From assembly GCA_017557715.1 (NCBI GenBank), contig JAFYYE010000460.1, forward strand, positions 1-7,728: 7,728 nucleotides of DNA. The letters run 5' to 3'. Of this stretch, positions 1 to 6,665 are shown piece by piece. Positions within the stretch are counted from its first letter, which is position 1. The number at the start of each line of letters is the position of its first letter. A program made the position numbers and the translations under genes. Source of the stretch: Pseudobutyrivibrio sp. Its GTDB lineage: Bacteria; Bacillota; Clostridia; Lachnospirales; Lachnospiraceae. Below the pieces are notes generated by a model. It saw only the letters and a program-made list of their open reading frames with translations, was not told the origin of the DNA and searched no databases.

Positions 1-774
1 ATTATTTGCAACGGTTATCAAATATTCCCCTTCAGGCACCTCTATAGTCTCATTACCGTTTACCATGGAAACAATTTTATTTCCTATAAATATGAGACTT
101 CCATCAAATACTGACGTATTTACAAGGCTGATATAACCATGACCTGTAGTGATTGCAATAGATATAACATCCTTATCCTTTCCAATCACAGTAATGGCAT
201 CATCTTCACCAATTGAATCCACAAGCACCTTTGCATTATCCGAATAGACCTTAGTTTTATCAGTAAGCTTATATTTCGAACCATTAATAGCTATTAAATT
301 GTGGGAGGTGTCTATAGAATATTTTGTAATATCCTCATACATCCATACATCTGCTGATTTCTGCACCAGACTCAGTGCGCCGGAAGCAGGTAGCATATCG
401 CCTATTGATACCACGGAGCCTGTCGCAAACTCTGTCCAGGTATCATTGCCACCATATTTATTTAAGAATTTTGTGGTCATGTTGTAGTTATATCGAATCT
501 GCTGATCCTTACTAATAGAATAAAGAGCTATAGTCTCGTCGGTCATATCCAGACTCTCCACGATATATAGCTCCTGCTCTTTCAAATCAGCATCAGCTTG
601 AACATCCTGCTCTTCCACTTCCTCAGCCTCTTTTCCAATATTCTGGATAGCTGAACCAGTATAGTTTTGAACAGTAGCATTATTTGGATGCGAACCACAT
701 CCGCATAGTATGCCTGCACTAATAACTGATAACAGTATTAAATTGAACCATTTTTCTGTAAAAATCCCTCTCAT
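1..774 (-). CDS. Lipoprotein with PEGA-like C-terminal region (3' end outside window)
   Basis: An open frame reads from an ATG at 774-772 to the left edge, giving 258 residues without a stop; the C-terminus lies outside the window. The N-terminus is a lipoprotein signal: a basic start, hydrophobic residues about 11-23, then L-C-G-C with Cys26 as the likely lipidated residue, so the protein should be anchored on the outer face of the cytoplasmic membrane. An acidic, low-complexity linker follows (about 45-68). The rest looks beta-rich. Residues about 205-256 contain a GHGY motif, an IG motif and a VPEGEY-type end that resemble PEGA domains and the extracellular proteins carrying them in Lachnospiraceae (recognised from memory, not searched). 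PEGA domains are thought to act at the cell surface; the ligand is unknown. The start lies 4 nt after the cca stop and has no good ribosome binding site (the nearest purine run is 18 nt upstream), so translation is probably coupled to cca. The frame and the signal are certain; the PEGA assignment is moderate. Confidence 0.82.
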   Translation of the reverse strand, partial: MRGIFTEKWFNLILLSVISAGILCGCGSHPNNATVQNYTGSAIQNIGKEAEEVEEQDVQADADLKEQELYIVESLDMTDETIALYSISKDQQIRYNYNMTTKFLNKYGGNDTWTEFATGSVVSIGDMLPASGALSLVQKSADVWMYEDITKYSIDTSHNLIAINGSKYKLTDKTKVYSDNAKVLVDSIGEDDAITVIGKDKDVISIAITTGHGYISLVNTSVFDGSLIFIGNKIVSMVNGNETIEVPEGEYLITVANN

Positions 775-778
775 GGGA

Positions 779-2104
779 TTATTGTAACATATCTCTCGCC
801 ATAGTTAATAGGGTTTCACGCTCATTAAGGCTAGGATTTTCCACAACCGCATCGAAAATAGTCTTTAAAACCTCTCCAATACGCTGCCCCTGAGGAACTC
901 CCATTTCTATTAAATCCTTGCCATTTATTTTCAAATCCTTGATTTTAAGGCAATCCCCTGCTGCAACGATTTCACCAAAGACTCGCTCAAGCTCTTCTAT
1001 ATAAGCAAGCTTCTCTTCACGATGATACATGCTCTGAGCCAAGCAATCAGCCTTCTTAACCTCCAATAAATCATTGAAGTTTTCCTGACCAACGCGAATA
1101 ATCATTCTGCGTACATTTCGCTGATTAATCTCAGGCCTGTCGTCATGATTCTTAACGAGATTACAAACTCTGTCGGTAGTGTCATTATCAAATTTTAATC
1201 GACGCAACACTAAGCGCGCCATCTCCGCCCCCTTAACCGGGTGCATCTTGAAGTGATTCTGGCCGTTTTCTTCGGTAGTTTTGCAAACTGGCTTTGCAAT
1301 GTCGTGAAGCATCATTGTAAGACGAATGACTTTATCCGCTGGCGCTAATCCCATAGCCACTATAGTATGCTCGCCAACAGTGTACATGTGATGCTTGTTG
1401 ACCTGCTCACATTCCATCATGTTATCAAACTCTGGGAAGAAGATCTTGGTAAGCCCTGTTTCATACACATCCCTAATCTTTTCTGGATGAGGTGATGTTA
1501 CAAGCTTGACCATCTCCACCTGTATTCGCTCCGCGCTAATGCGCTCTAATGTAGGCGCAAGTTCCTTAATAGCCTGATATGTAGCATGCTCTATCTCAAA
1601 ACCAAGCTGAGCAGAAAAGCGAAGGGCACGAAGCATGCGCAGCGCATCCTCGGTAAATCTCTCTGTAGGATTACCAACAGCACGAATAATTCCAGAATCC
1701 AGATCCTGCTTTCCTCCGAATAAGTCCACCAATCCCTTACTATCATTATATGCCATGGCATTGATAGTAAAATCGCGGCGCTTTAAATCCTCCTCCAAAG
1801 AAGCAGTGAATGTGACTTCCTTTGGATGACGTCCGTCCTCGTACTTTCCATCAACACGGTAGGTAGTAACCTCATAGCCGATGCCATGCATAAGAACTGT
1901 GACAGTACCGTGCTCTATTCCCGTGTCAAAAGTGCGCGAAAATAAGGCCTTGACCTGCTCAGGCAACGCCGATGTAGTGATATCCCAATCGTGTGGAATT
2001 TTCCCTAGAATGCAGTCACGGACACAGCCGCCTACTGCATAGGCTTCGTGTCCGTTAGATTCTAATACATTTATAATGTTTTGAACGTCTGCTGGTAAAT
2101 TCAT
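779..2104 (-). CDS. cca: CCA-adding tRNA nucleotidyltransferase with HD domain
   Basis: This enzyme adds or repairs the universal 3'-terminal CCA of tRNAs in the cytoplasm, using CTP and ATP without a nucleic acid template. It is a class II nucleotidyltransferase of 441 residues. Visible motifs are GGCVRD (25-30), the metal-binding D-W-D (39-41), RRDFTINAMA (109-118), the nucleotide-selecting EDALR (152-156, the EDxxR motif) and SAERIQVE (190-197). An HD-type domain follows: His246, the His267-Asp268 pair in LHDIAKP, His288 and His320-Asp321. Fusion to HD is usual in many bacteria, where the domain has been linked to phosphohydrolase activity. EDxxR and the overall fit favour a CCA enzyme over poly(A) polymerase; whether this protein adds all of CCA or only part cannot be settled from sequence. 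The ATG is 1 nt after the proS stop. A weak GGGG lies 14 nt upstream, so coupling to proS is likely. Confidence 0.95.
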   Translation of the reverse strand: MNLPADVQNIINVLESNGHEAYAVGGCVRDCILGKIPHDWDITTSALPEQVKALFSRTFDTGIEHGTVTVLMHGIGYEVTTYRVDGKYEDGRHPKEVTFTASLEEDLKRRDFTINAMAYNDSKGLVDLFGGKQDLDSGIIRAVGNPTERFTEDALRMLRALRFSAQLGFEIEHATYQAIKELAPTLERISAERIQVEMVKLVTSPHPEKIRDVYETGLTKIFFPEFDNMMECEQVNKHHMYTVGEHTIVAMGLAPADKVIRLTMMLHDIAKPVCKTTEENGQNHFKMHPVKGAEMARLVLRRLKFDNDTTDRVCNLVKNHDDRPEINQRNVRRMIIRVGQENFNDLLEVKKADCLAQSMYHREEKLAYIEELERVFGEIVAAGDCLKIKDLKINGKDLIEMGVPQGQRIGEVLKTIFDAVVENPSLNERETLLTMARDMLQ

Positions 2105-2105
2105 A

Positions 2106-3545
2106 TTAATAAGCTTTACCCCAATATACTAATTTCTTAGCTGGCTTTCCGCAGCATGCACATACGTCAGAAATCTGCTCCTGATCCTTGAATGGCATAC
2201 AACGTGATGTAACAGCTAAATCTTCTTTAATCTTGTTCTCACAAGCAACATCACCGCACCACATAGCGCGAATAAAACCTGGCTTGTTGTTAGCAATCTC
2301 TGTAAACTCAGCATAGTTATGAGCATCAAAGATGTGGCTGTCGCGATGAGCCTTTGCTCTTTCGAACATATCCTTCTGGATTGTCTCAAGAAGCTCTGCA
2401 ACCTTTGTCTCTACTTCATCAAGTGAGCACTCAATCTTTTCGCGTGTATCACGACGAACAAGTACACACTTGCCTGCCTCGATATCCTTTGGTCCAAGCT
2501 CTACACGAACTGGGATACCGCGCATCTCTGCCTCAGAGAACTTCCATCCTGGGCTCTTGTCAGAATCGTCAAGCTTAGCACGCATTGTCTTGCCAAGACG
2601 CTCTGTAACCTCAGAAGCCTTTTCTAGTACGCCTTCCTTCTTCTGCTGAATAGGAATAACAACTACCTGTGTAGGTGCAATACGTGGTGGAAGTACAAGA
2701 CCTGAATCATCACCATGTACCATAATGATAGCACCAATAAGACGAGTAGTCATGCCCCAAGATGTCTGGTGAACATACTGAAGCTGATTATTCTTATCTG
2801 CATACTGAATTCCAAATGGCTTAGAGAAATTCTGTCCAAAGTTATGTGATGTACCAGACTGTAAAGCCTTTCCATCATGCATGAGTGCTTCGATTGTGTA
2901 TGTAGCCTCTGCTCCTGCGAACTTCTCCTTATCTGTCTTCTGTCCGCGAACTACAGGCATTGCAAGAACTTCCTCGCAGAAGTCTGCATAAAGATTAAGC
3001 ATCTGAACTGTACGTGCCTCTGCCTCCTCAGCTGTAGCGTGAGCTGTGTGGCCCTCCTGCCATAAGAACTCTCTAGAACGAAGGAATGGACGTGTCTCCT
3101 TTTCCCAACGAACTACTGAGCACCACTGGTTGTAAACCTTTGGTAAATCTCTGTGAGAGTGAATAATATCCTTATAGAAATCACAGAAAAGAGTCTCAGA
3201 TGTAGGACGAACGCAAAGACGTTCCTGAAGCGGGTTAAGTCCACCATGTGTAACCCAAGCTACCTCTGGTGCAAATCCCTCAACATGATCCTTCTCTACC
3301 TGAAGAAGACTCTCAGGGATGAACATAGGCATGTATACGTTCTGTACGCCTGTCTCCTTGAATCTTCTATCTAACTCGTGCTGGATATTTTCCCAAATAG
3401 CATACCCATCGGGCTTGATAATCATGCATCCTTTTACTGATGAATATGCAATCAAATCAGCCTTAACAACTACGTCGGTATACCACTGTGCGAAATCCTC
3501 TGACATGGAGGTAATCGCTTCAACCAGCTTTTTTTCCTGTGCCAT
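2106..3545 (-). CDS. proS: Prolyl-tRNA synthetase, short zinc-domain type
   Basis: This class II aminoacyl-tRNA synthetase attaches proline to tRNA-Pro in the cytoplasm. It has 479 residues and lacks the large editing insertion of the longer E. coli-type enzyme, so it belongs to the short, archaeal/eukaryote-like type found in many Clostridia and in Thermus. The proline and ATP site shows RPTSET (113-118), motif 2 from Arg146 (RWEKE, then FLWQEGHTAH ending at 169), GTSHNFGQNF (231-240) and motif 3 (GMTTRLIGA from 264 to PPRIAP at 286-291). An anticodon-binding domain spans about 292-390. The C-terminal domain has Cys430, Cys435, Cys462 and Cys465, the zinc-binding pattern of this type, and ends in Tyr. 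The ATG has a strong AAGGAG site 6 nt upstream. It is the first gene of its unit, with a probable promoter at 3591-3619. No T-box leader is visible. Confidence 0.97.
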   Translation of the reverse strand: MAQEKKLVEAITSMSEDFAQWYTDVVVKADLIAYSSVKGCMIIKPDGYAIWENIQHELDRRFKETGVQNVYMPMFIPESLLQVEKDHVEGFAPEVAWVTHGGLNPLQERLCVRPTSETLFCDFYKDIIHSHRDLPKVYNQWCSVVRWEKETRPFLRSREFLWQEGHTAHATAEEAEARTVQMLNLYADFCEEVLAMPVVRGQKTDKEKFAGAEATYTIEALMHDGKALQSGTSHNFGQNFSKPFGIQYADKNNQLQYVHQTSWGMTTRLIGAIIMVHGDDSGLVLPPRIAPTQVVVIPIQQKKEGVLEKASEVTERLGKTMRAKLDDSDKSPGWKFSEAEMRGIPVRVELGPKDIEAGKCVLVRRDTREKIECSLDEVETKVAELLETIQKDMFERAKAHRDSHIFDAHNYAEFTEIANNKPGFIRAMWCGDVACENKIKEDLAVTSRCMPFKDQEQISDVCACCGKPAKKLVYWGKAY

Positions 3546-3551
3546 TTTTTT

Positions 3552-3557
3552 CTCCTT
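3552..3557 (-). promoter_or_regulatory. Ribosome binding site of proS
   Basis: The minus strand reads AAGGAG followed by a 6-nt A-rich spacer and the proS ATG at 3545. This is a near-ideal Shine-Dalgarno site and fixes the start. Confidence 0.85.
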
Positions 3558-3590
3558 TTCAATTCTTTAAAAATCTATGTAAGCCCTACA

Positions 3591-3619
3591 ATTGTATAAC
3601 AAAACAAAAAACAAGTCCA
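3591..3619 (-). promoter_or_regulatory. Probable sigma-70/sigma-A promoter of proS
   Basis: On the minus strand a -35 candidate TGGACT (3619-3614, 4 of 6 matches to TTGACA) and a -10 candidate TACAAT (3596-3591, 5 of 6 matches to TATAAT) are separated by exactly 17 nt. Transcription would start near 3584, leaving a leader of about 40 nt before proS. The -35 box is part of the 3' arm of the preceding terminator. The -10 box forms half of a perfect 10-bp palindrome (3587-3596). Boxes and spacing are seen directly; promoter activity is inferred. Confidence 0.5.
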
Positions 3620-3639
3620 CCCCTTAGATAGGGTGGACT
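3601..3639 (-). terminator. Intrinsic terminator closing the kinase-to-phosphodiesterase unit
   Basis: On the minus strand AGTCCACCC (3639-3631) pairs perfectly with GGGTGGACT (3622-3614) across an 8-nt loop. A T-rich tail (3613-3601) of T runs broken by single Gs follows at once. It lies 24 nt after the stop of the phosphodiesterase gene. In the opposite direction the nearest T run begins several bases after the stem, so it would work less well that way, and no plus-strand gene needs it. Confidence 0.88.
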
Positions 3640-3662
3640 CGGGTCAATTTTTAAATAATTTT

Positions 3663-5945
3663 TTACAAATACAATTCCTCAAATTTCTTTACTGGAAGTG
3701 GCTTGTTGAAAAAGTATCCCTGAAGGTAATCAGCACCTGTTCCCTTAAGGTAATTCATCTGATCTTCATTCTCCACTCCTTCAATAATAACCATCATTCC
3801 AAGTGCCTTTGCAAGGGTTACCATGGTATTAACAATCTTGCGGCCTCGGTTAATGTTTTTATCCATTGCAAGGAAAGCCATATCCATCTTAAGGATGTCC
3901 GCAGGAACCTCCTTAAGCATGTTCAAAGATGAATATCCACTTCCGAAATCATCAATCTCAATCAGGAAGCCATATTCTTTGAGGGATGCCATGATGTCTA
4001 TCTGACGTTCCTTCTCTGTCATAAATACTGACTCTGTAATCTCAAGCTTTAATCGAGATGGCTCTATCTTGTATTTTTCCACCAGAGATACCAATGTATC
4101 GTAAATATCCATGTAGTAGAAATCCTTCACGGAAATATTTACTGAGATGGACAATTCATCATGGTCAAGTGATGACCAATAAGCCAAGCGCCTAGCTGCC
4201 TGCTCCCAAATATACTGATCCAGCTTGTAGATATATCCTGTCTTCTCCAAAAGTGGAATGAATGATGGTGGCGCTACAATTCCTCTGTCAGGATGTATCC
4301 AGCGAACCAGCGCCTCGCACATTGTTGTCCTTCCATCCACAGTGACAACAGGCTGCAAGAACATAGCAAACTGACCTGTCTGAAGTGCCGTTTCAAACTC
4401 TGCCAGAATTTTCTGCTCACTCATATATTCTCTGCGGAGCATATCGCCGTAATAAGCAATAGCATTCTTAAAGCTATCTTTGATGGAATCAATAGCAAGG
4501 AACGCGCCATCGCACATAGCTACAACAGGTGCTTCTCTATCAAAAATATCATAGACACCGCAAAGGATTACCATACGATATTGAGAATTATCCATCGAAT
4601 GACTAATCTGATTCATTCCCGTCATGAACAGTTCTTCACTATAACGATTCTTTGGAATAAGAACCGCAAATCTATCTGCTTCCAATCGGGCAAAAGCTGA
4701 ACCCTGCTTCATTCTGTCTCTGATAGTATCTGCACATCTGACAAGAAGCTCATCACCCTTTTCAACACCAAACACATCGTTAATCAGCTTGAAGCCCTTG
4801 ATGTTAGCGCAAACCATAACATATTCAACATCCGGATTGCTATCCAGAATATTTCGAGCCTCTTCATAGAAGCTTTCTCTATTTAATGCGCCTGTGAGAG
4901 TATCATGAGTAGAACGATATTTCTCCTCTTCATATGCCAGGAAATCTCCAGTCACGTCATAGAATGAGAAATAGCACCCACAGTAAAAGCCCCTCTTGTC
5001 ATAAATCTTATTGAAATGAACATCGAAACGATATTCATCACCATTAAACTCGTAAATAGCGTTCCAATTTGTGTTGGAAATGGAATTGGTTTCCTTTCCA
5101 TCTCTCCACTTTTTAAATCTCTCCTCAATCACCTTTCTTTCACCAGTAGGGCTAAACATTCTGTTTGCCTGCTGATTTGAATAGATGCAATTATTATTTT
5201 CATCAAAGGAAATAAGCGCGCACTCCATTCGCTCAGTAATTGTGGAAAGCATGTATTCCACAAAGGTTTTCGGATTATACAAAAGCGTGTAATAACTGAT
5301 GAATATAGACGCAATCGCATATAGGCATATTGATATATCTACTGGATAATCAAAGAACAGGTATACTACATCCAATAAAATGATGCCCACGAATATTACC
5401 AATATTGATAAATATCTGTTTCTATGGAATCCGCTGGTAAGATATGATTTCTGAATGAAAATCATAATAATCATAGCAACCAGAATATAACAGAATACCA
5501 AATGCACTACGTAATAATCATTGATTTTAAAGGCATAAAACCACTCTCCATCAATGTCCTTTCTTTCAAGATAAAAAGCATGATGCCATTTATAGTTGAA
5601 GAAAAGGCTTACGTTGTCCAGTATTGCTATGGTTGCAGTGATTAGTGCAGACGCATACTGATCCATCCATATTCTGGTATATTGTCTGGCGTAAAACAGA
5701 AATGTAATGAGAACCCAGTCGATGCTCATGAAATAGAATGCATATCCAAACTCTGAAGAAATCTCCAGATGGGTGGATATAGCATGACTATATGTAAGGC
5801 AAGAAAATATGCCTATTGCCAACAACTGCATTATAGAAATATTAAGCTTATTCTGCTTTATTGTGTGCTTTGTAGAAATGTACACCCCGCACACAAGCAT
5901 AATAAACGCTGTGATTAAGAAAATCGTTACGTATAGCTTAATCAA
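3663..5945 (-). CDS. Membrane 7TM-PAS-GGDEF(degenerate)-EAL protein, predicted c-di-GMP phosphodiesterase
   Basis: The predicted role is hydrolysis of cyclic di-GMP at the membrane in response to a signal sensed by the N-terminal part. Seven hydrophobic segments (about 4-24, 38-54, 68-86, 98-115, 144-165, 179-198, 203-223) resemble the 7TM sensor module of some histidine kinases. A PAS-like domain follows (about 235-335). The GGDEF domain (about 340-470) is degenerate: Asn381 and Lys383 replace the metal-binding aspartates, the signature reads L-E-A-D-R-F (421-426), and no RxxD inhibitory site is present, so cyclase activity is not expected. The EAL domain (about 512-758) is complete: EALVRW (544-549), Asn603, Glu635, Asp665-Asp666 with loop DFGSGYSS, Lys686, Glu722 and Gln742, so phosphodiesterase activity is expected. 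The start is TTG, chosen because GGGGAGG lies 5 nt upstream; the only nearby upstream ATG stops after five codons. It lies 22 nt after the pseudouridine synthase and is the last gene of the unit. Confidence 0.93.
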   Translation of the reverse strand: MIKLYVTIFLITAFIMLVCGVYISTKHTIKQNKLNISIMQLLAIGIFSCLTYSHAISTHLEISSEFGYAFYFMSIDWVLITFLFYARQYTRIWMDQYASALITATIAILDNVSLFFNYKWHHAFYLERKDIDGEWFYAFKINDYYVVHLVFCYILVAMIIMIFIQKSYLTSGFHRNRYLSILVIFVGIILLDVVYLFFDYPVDISICLYAIASIFISYYTLLYNPKTFVEYMLSTITERMECALISFDENNNCIYSNQQANRMFSPTGERKVIEERFKKWRDGKETNSISNTNWNAIYEFNGDEYRFDVHFNKIYDKRGFYCGCYFSFYDVTGDFLAYEEEKYRSTHDTLTGALNRESFYEEARNILDSNPDVEYVMVCANIKGFKLINDVFGVEKGDELLVRCADTIRDRMKQGSAFARLEADRFAVLIPKNRYSEELFMTGMNQISHSMDNSQYRMVILCGVYDIFDREAPVVAMCDGAFLAIDSIKDSFKNAIAYYGDMLRREYMSEQKILAEFETALQTGQFAMFLQPVVTVDGRTTMCEALVRWIHPDRGIVAPPSFIPLLEKTGYIYKLDQYIWEQAARRLAYWSSLDHDELSISVNISVKDFYYMDIYDTLVSLVEKYKIEPSRLKLEITESVFMTEKERQIDIMASLKEYGFLIEIDDFGSGYSSLNMLKEVPADILKMDMAFLAMDKNINRGRKIVNTMVTLAKALGMMVIIEGVENEDQMNYLKGTGADYLQGYFFNKPLPVKKFEELYL

Positions 5946-5950
5946 TGTAA

Positions 5951-5957
5951 CCTCCCC
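5951..5957 (-). promoter_or_regulatory. Ribosome binding site deciding the TTG start of the phosphodiesterase gene
   Basis: The minus strand reads GGGGAGG, a 5-nt spacer, then TTG at 5945-5943. The first in-frame ATG codes for residue 16, inside the first membrane segment, so this site decides for TTG. Confidence 0.8.
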
Positions 5958-5967
5958 ATTAAAGCGA

Positions 5968-6624
5968 TTAGTTCGCTATCTTACTATCTAAAAAATCTTC
6001 TCCCTTTGGCTTTACCTTAAACAATACATCCTCCCCCGAAGTAGGATGAGTAAAACCAATCGAATATGAACAAAGCGCTAAATTTCGTCCTGTTGACACG
6101 CCACCGTATTTAACATCCCCAAGAATAGGTGCTGTCCTGCTGGCAAGCTGAATTCTAATTTGATGATGTCTGCCAGTAAATAATTCAACATCCAAAAGCT
6201 TTCTGTCATCCCAGGCATCAACTGTGTGATACTTTAAAGATGCTTTCTTTGCTCTTGGGTCATTTTCCGATACGACCTTAGAAAGGTTTGTGCGATTATC
6301 CTTTACAAGGTAATCCACCAAATCACCTTCGTCTGGGAATGACTCACGGGTAATTATTGCATAATAATGCTTTTTAAAATGATGCTCCGCAATCTGCTTT
6401 GTAAGATTATTAGCCGCGGCTCTTGTCTTTGCAAAAACCATAACACCCTCTACAGGCTGATCCAAGCGATGCACCACATGAATCTCAGGGCTTTCTCCCT
6501 TGGATTTAAGATAATTGGAAAGCTCACTCTCCATATCCTTTTCTCCAATGTTTCTAGTCTGTGTAGCCAAGCCCGCCGGCTTATAGCACACTACGATGCT
6601 GTCGTCTTCAAATAATACTTCCAT
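5968..6624 (-). CDS. RluA-family RNA pseudouridine synthase (stand-alone catalytic domain)
   Basis: The protein should isomerise specific uridines in rRNA or tRNA to pseudouridine in the cytoplasm; the target site cannot be told from sequence. At 218 residues it is a single catalytic domain without the N-terminal S4 RNA-binding domain of RluC and RluD. Visible motifs are YKPAGLATQ (14-22), HRLD (52-55) with Asp55 as the catalytic nucleophile, FKKHYYAI (83-90) and GRHHQIRIQLA (151-161), followed by LGDVKYGG. After HRLD the usual T-S-G is replaced by V-E-G, a variant I associate with a Firmicutes subfamily. The ATG at 6624 is fixed by an in-frame TAA three codons upstream and by the typical N-terminus. 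GAGGGGG lies 11 nt upstream, longer than usual, with an ATGTAA in between. It lies 37 nt after the response regulator and 22 nt before the phosphodiesterase gene, so probably in one operon. Confidence 0.92.
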   Translation of the reverse strand: MEVLFEDDSIVVCYKPAGLATQTRNIGEKDMESELSNYLKSKGESPEIHVVHRLDQPVEGVMVFAKTRAAANNLTKQIAEHHFKKHYYAIITRESFPDEGDLVDYLVKDNRTNLSKVVSENDPRAKKASLKYHTVDAWDDRKLLDVELFTGRHHQIRIQLASRTAPILGDVKYGGVSTGRNLALCSYSIGFTHPTSGEDVLFKVKPKGEDFLDSKIAN

Positions 6625-6635
6625 GTTACATTACA

Positions 6636-6642
6636 CCCCCTC
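6636..6642 (-). promoter_or_regulatory. Ribosome binding site upstream of the pseudouridine synthase
   Basis: The minus strand reads GAGGGGG, a good anti-Shine-Dalgarno match if G-U pairs are allowed. It is 11 nt from the true ATG (6624) but only 4 nt from an ATG (6631-6629) that is followed directly by TAA. Confidence 0.6.
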
Positions 6643-6644
6643 AA

Positions 6645-6665
6645 GTGATAATTTAAGTTTATCAC
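6645..6665 (-). repeat. Perfect 7-bp inverted repeat (hairpin or operator) at the response regulator stop codon
   Basis: GTGATAA and TTATCAC are exact reverse complements separated by 7 nt. The left arm on the minus strand contains the TGA stop of the response regulator, and the right arm ends 2 nt before the ribosome binding site of the pseudouridine synthase. An alternative fold pairs AAGTG with CACTT outside a 4-bp inner stem. No T run follows, so it is not an intrinsic terminator. It could be an mRNA hairpin or a binding site for a dimeric regulator. Confidence 0.5.

Noticed and set aside
3614..3643. T-box riboswitch upstream of proS, suggested by GGGTGG-like bases
   Set aside because: The leader from the proposed start is only about 40 nt and the whole gap is 117 nt, too short for a T-box. 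The bases after GGGTGG do not match the T-box consensus, and the stem is fully explained as a terminator.
3633..3932. A 99-codon plus-strand frame over the terminator and the end of the phosphodiesterase gene
   Set aside because: It starts in the terminator stem and runs antisense to conserved EAL coding sequence, with no promoter of its own; most likely a shadow frame.
4293..4700. A 135-codon open frame on the plus strand, antisense to the phosphodiesterase gene
   Set aside because: It lies wholly inside a well-supported gene, has no family-like motif, and its sequence is what the opposite strand of the GGDEF/EAL coding region would give.
5943..5960. Five-codon leader frame (ATG GGG AGG TTA CAT TGA) overlapping the TTG start
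   Set aside because: The ribosome binding site for the main gene lies inside it, and no separate binding site precedes it; probably chance.
6645..6665. Fur or PerR box at the inverted repeat
   Set aside because: The half-sites resemble TGATAA/TTATCA, but their 7-nt separation differs from the 1-nt spacing of the Fur and PerR consensus, so no specific regulator is named.
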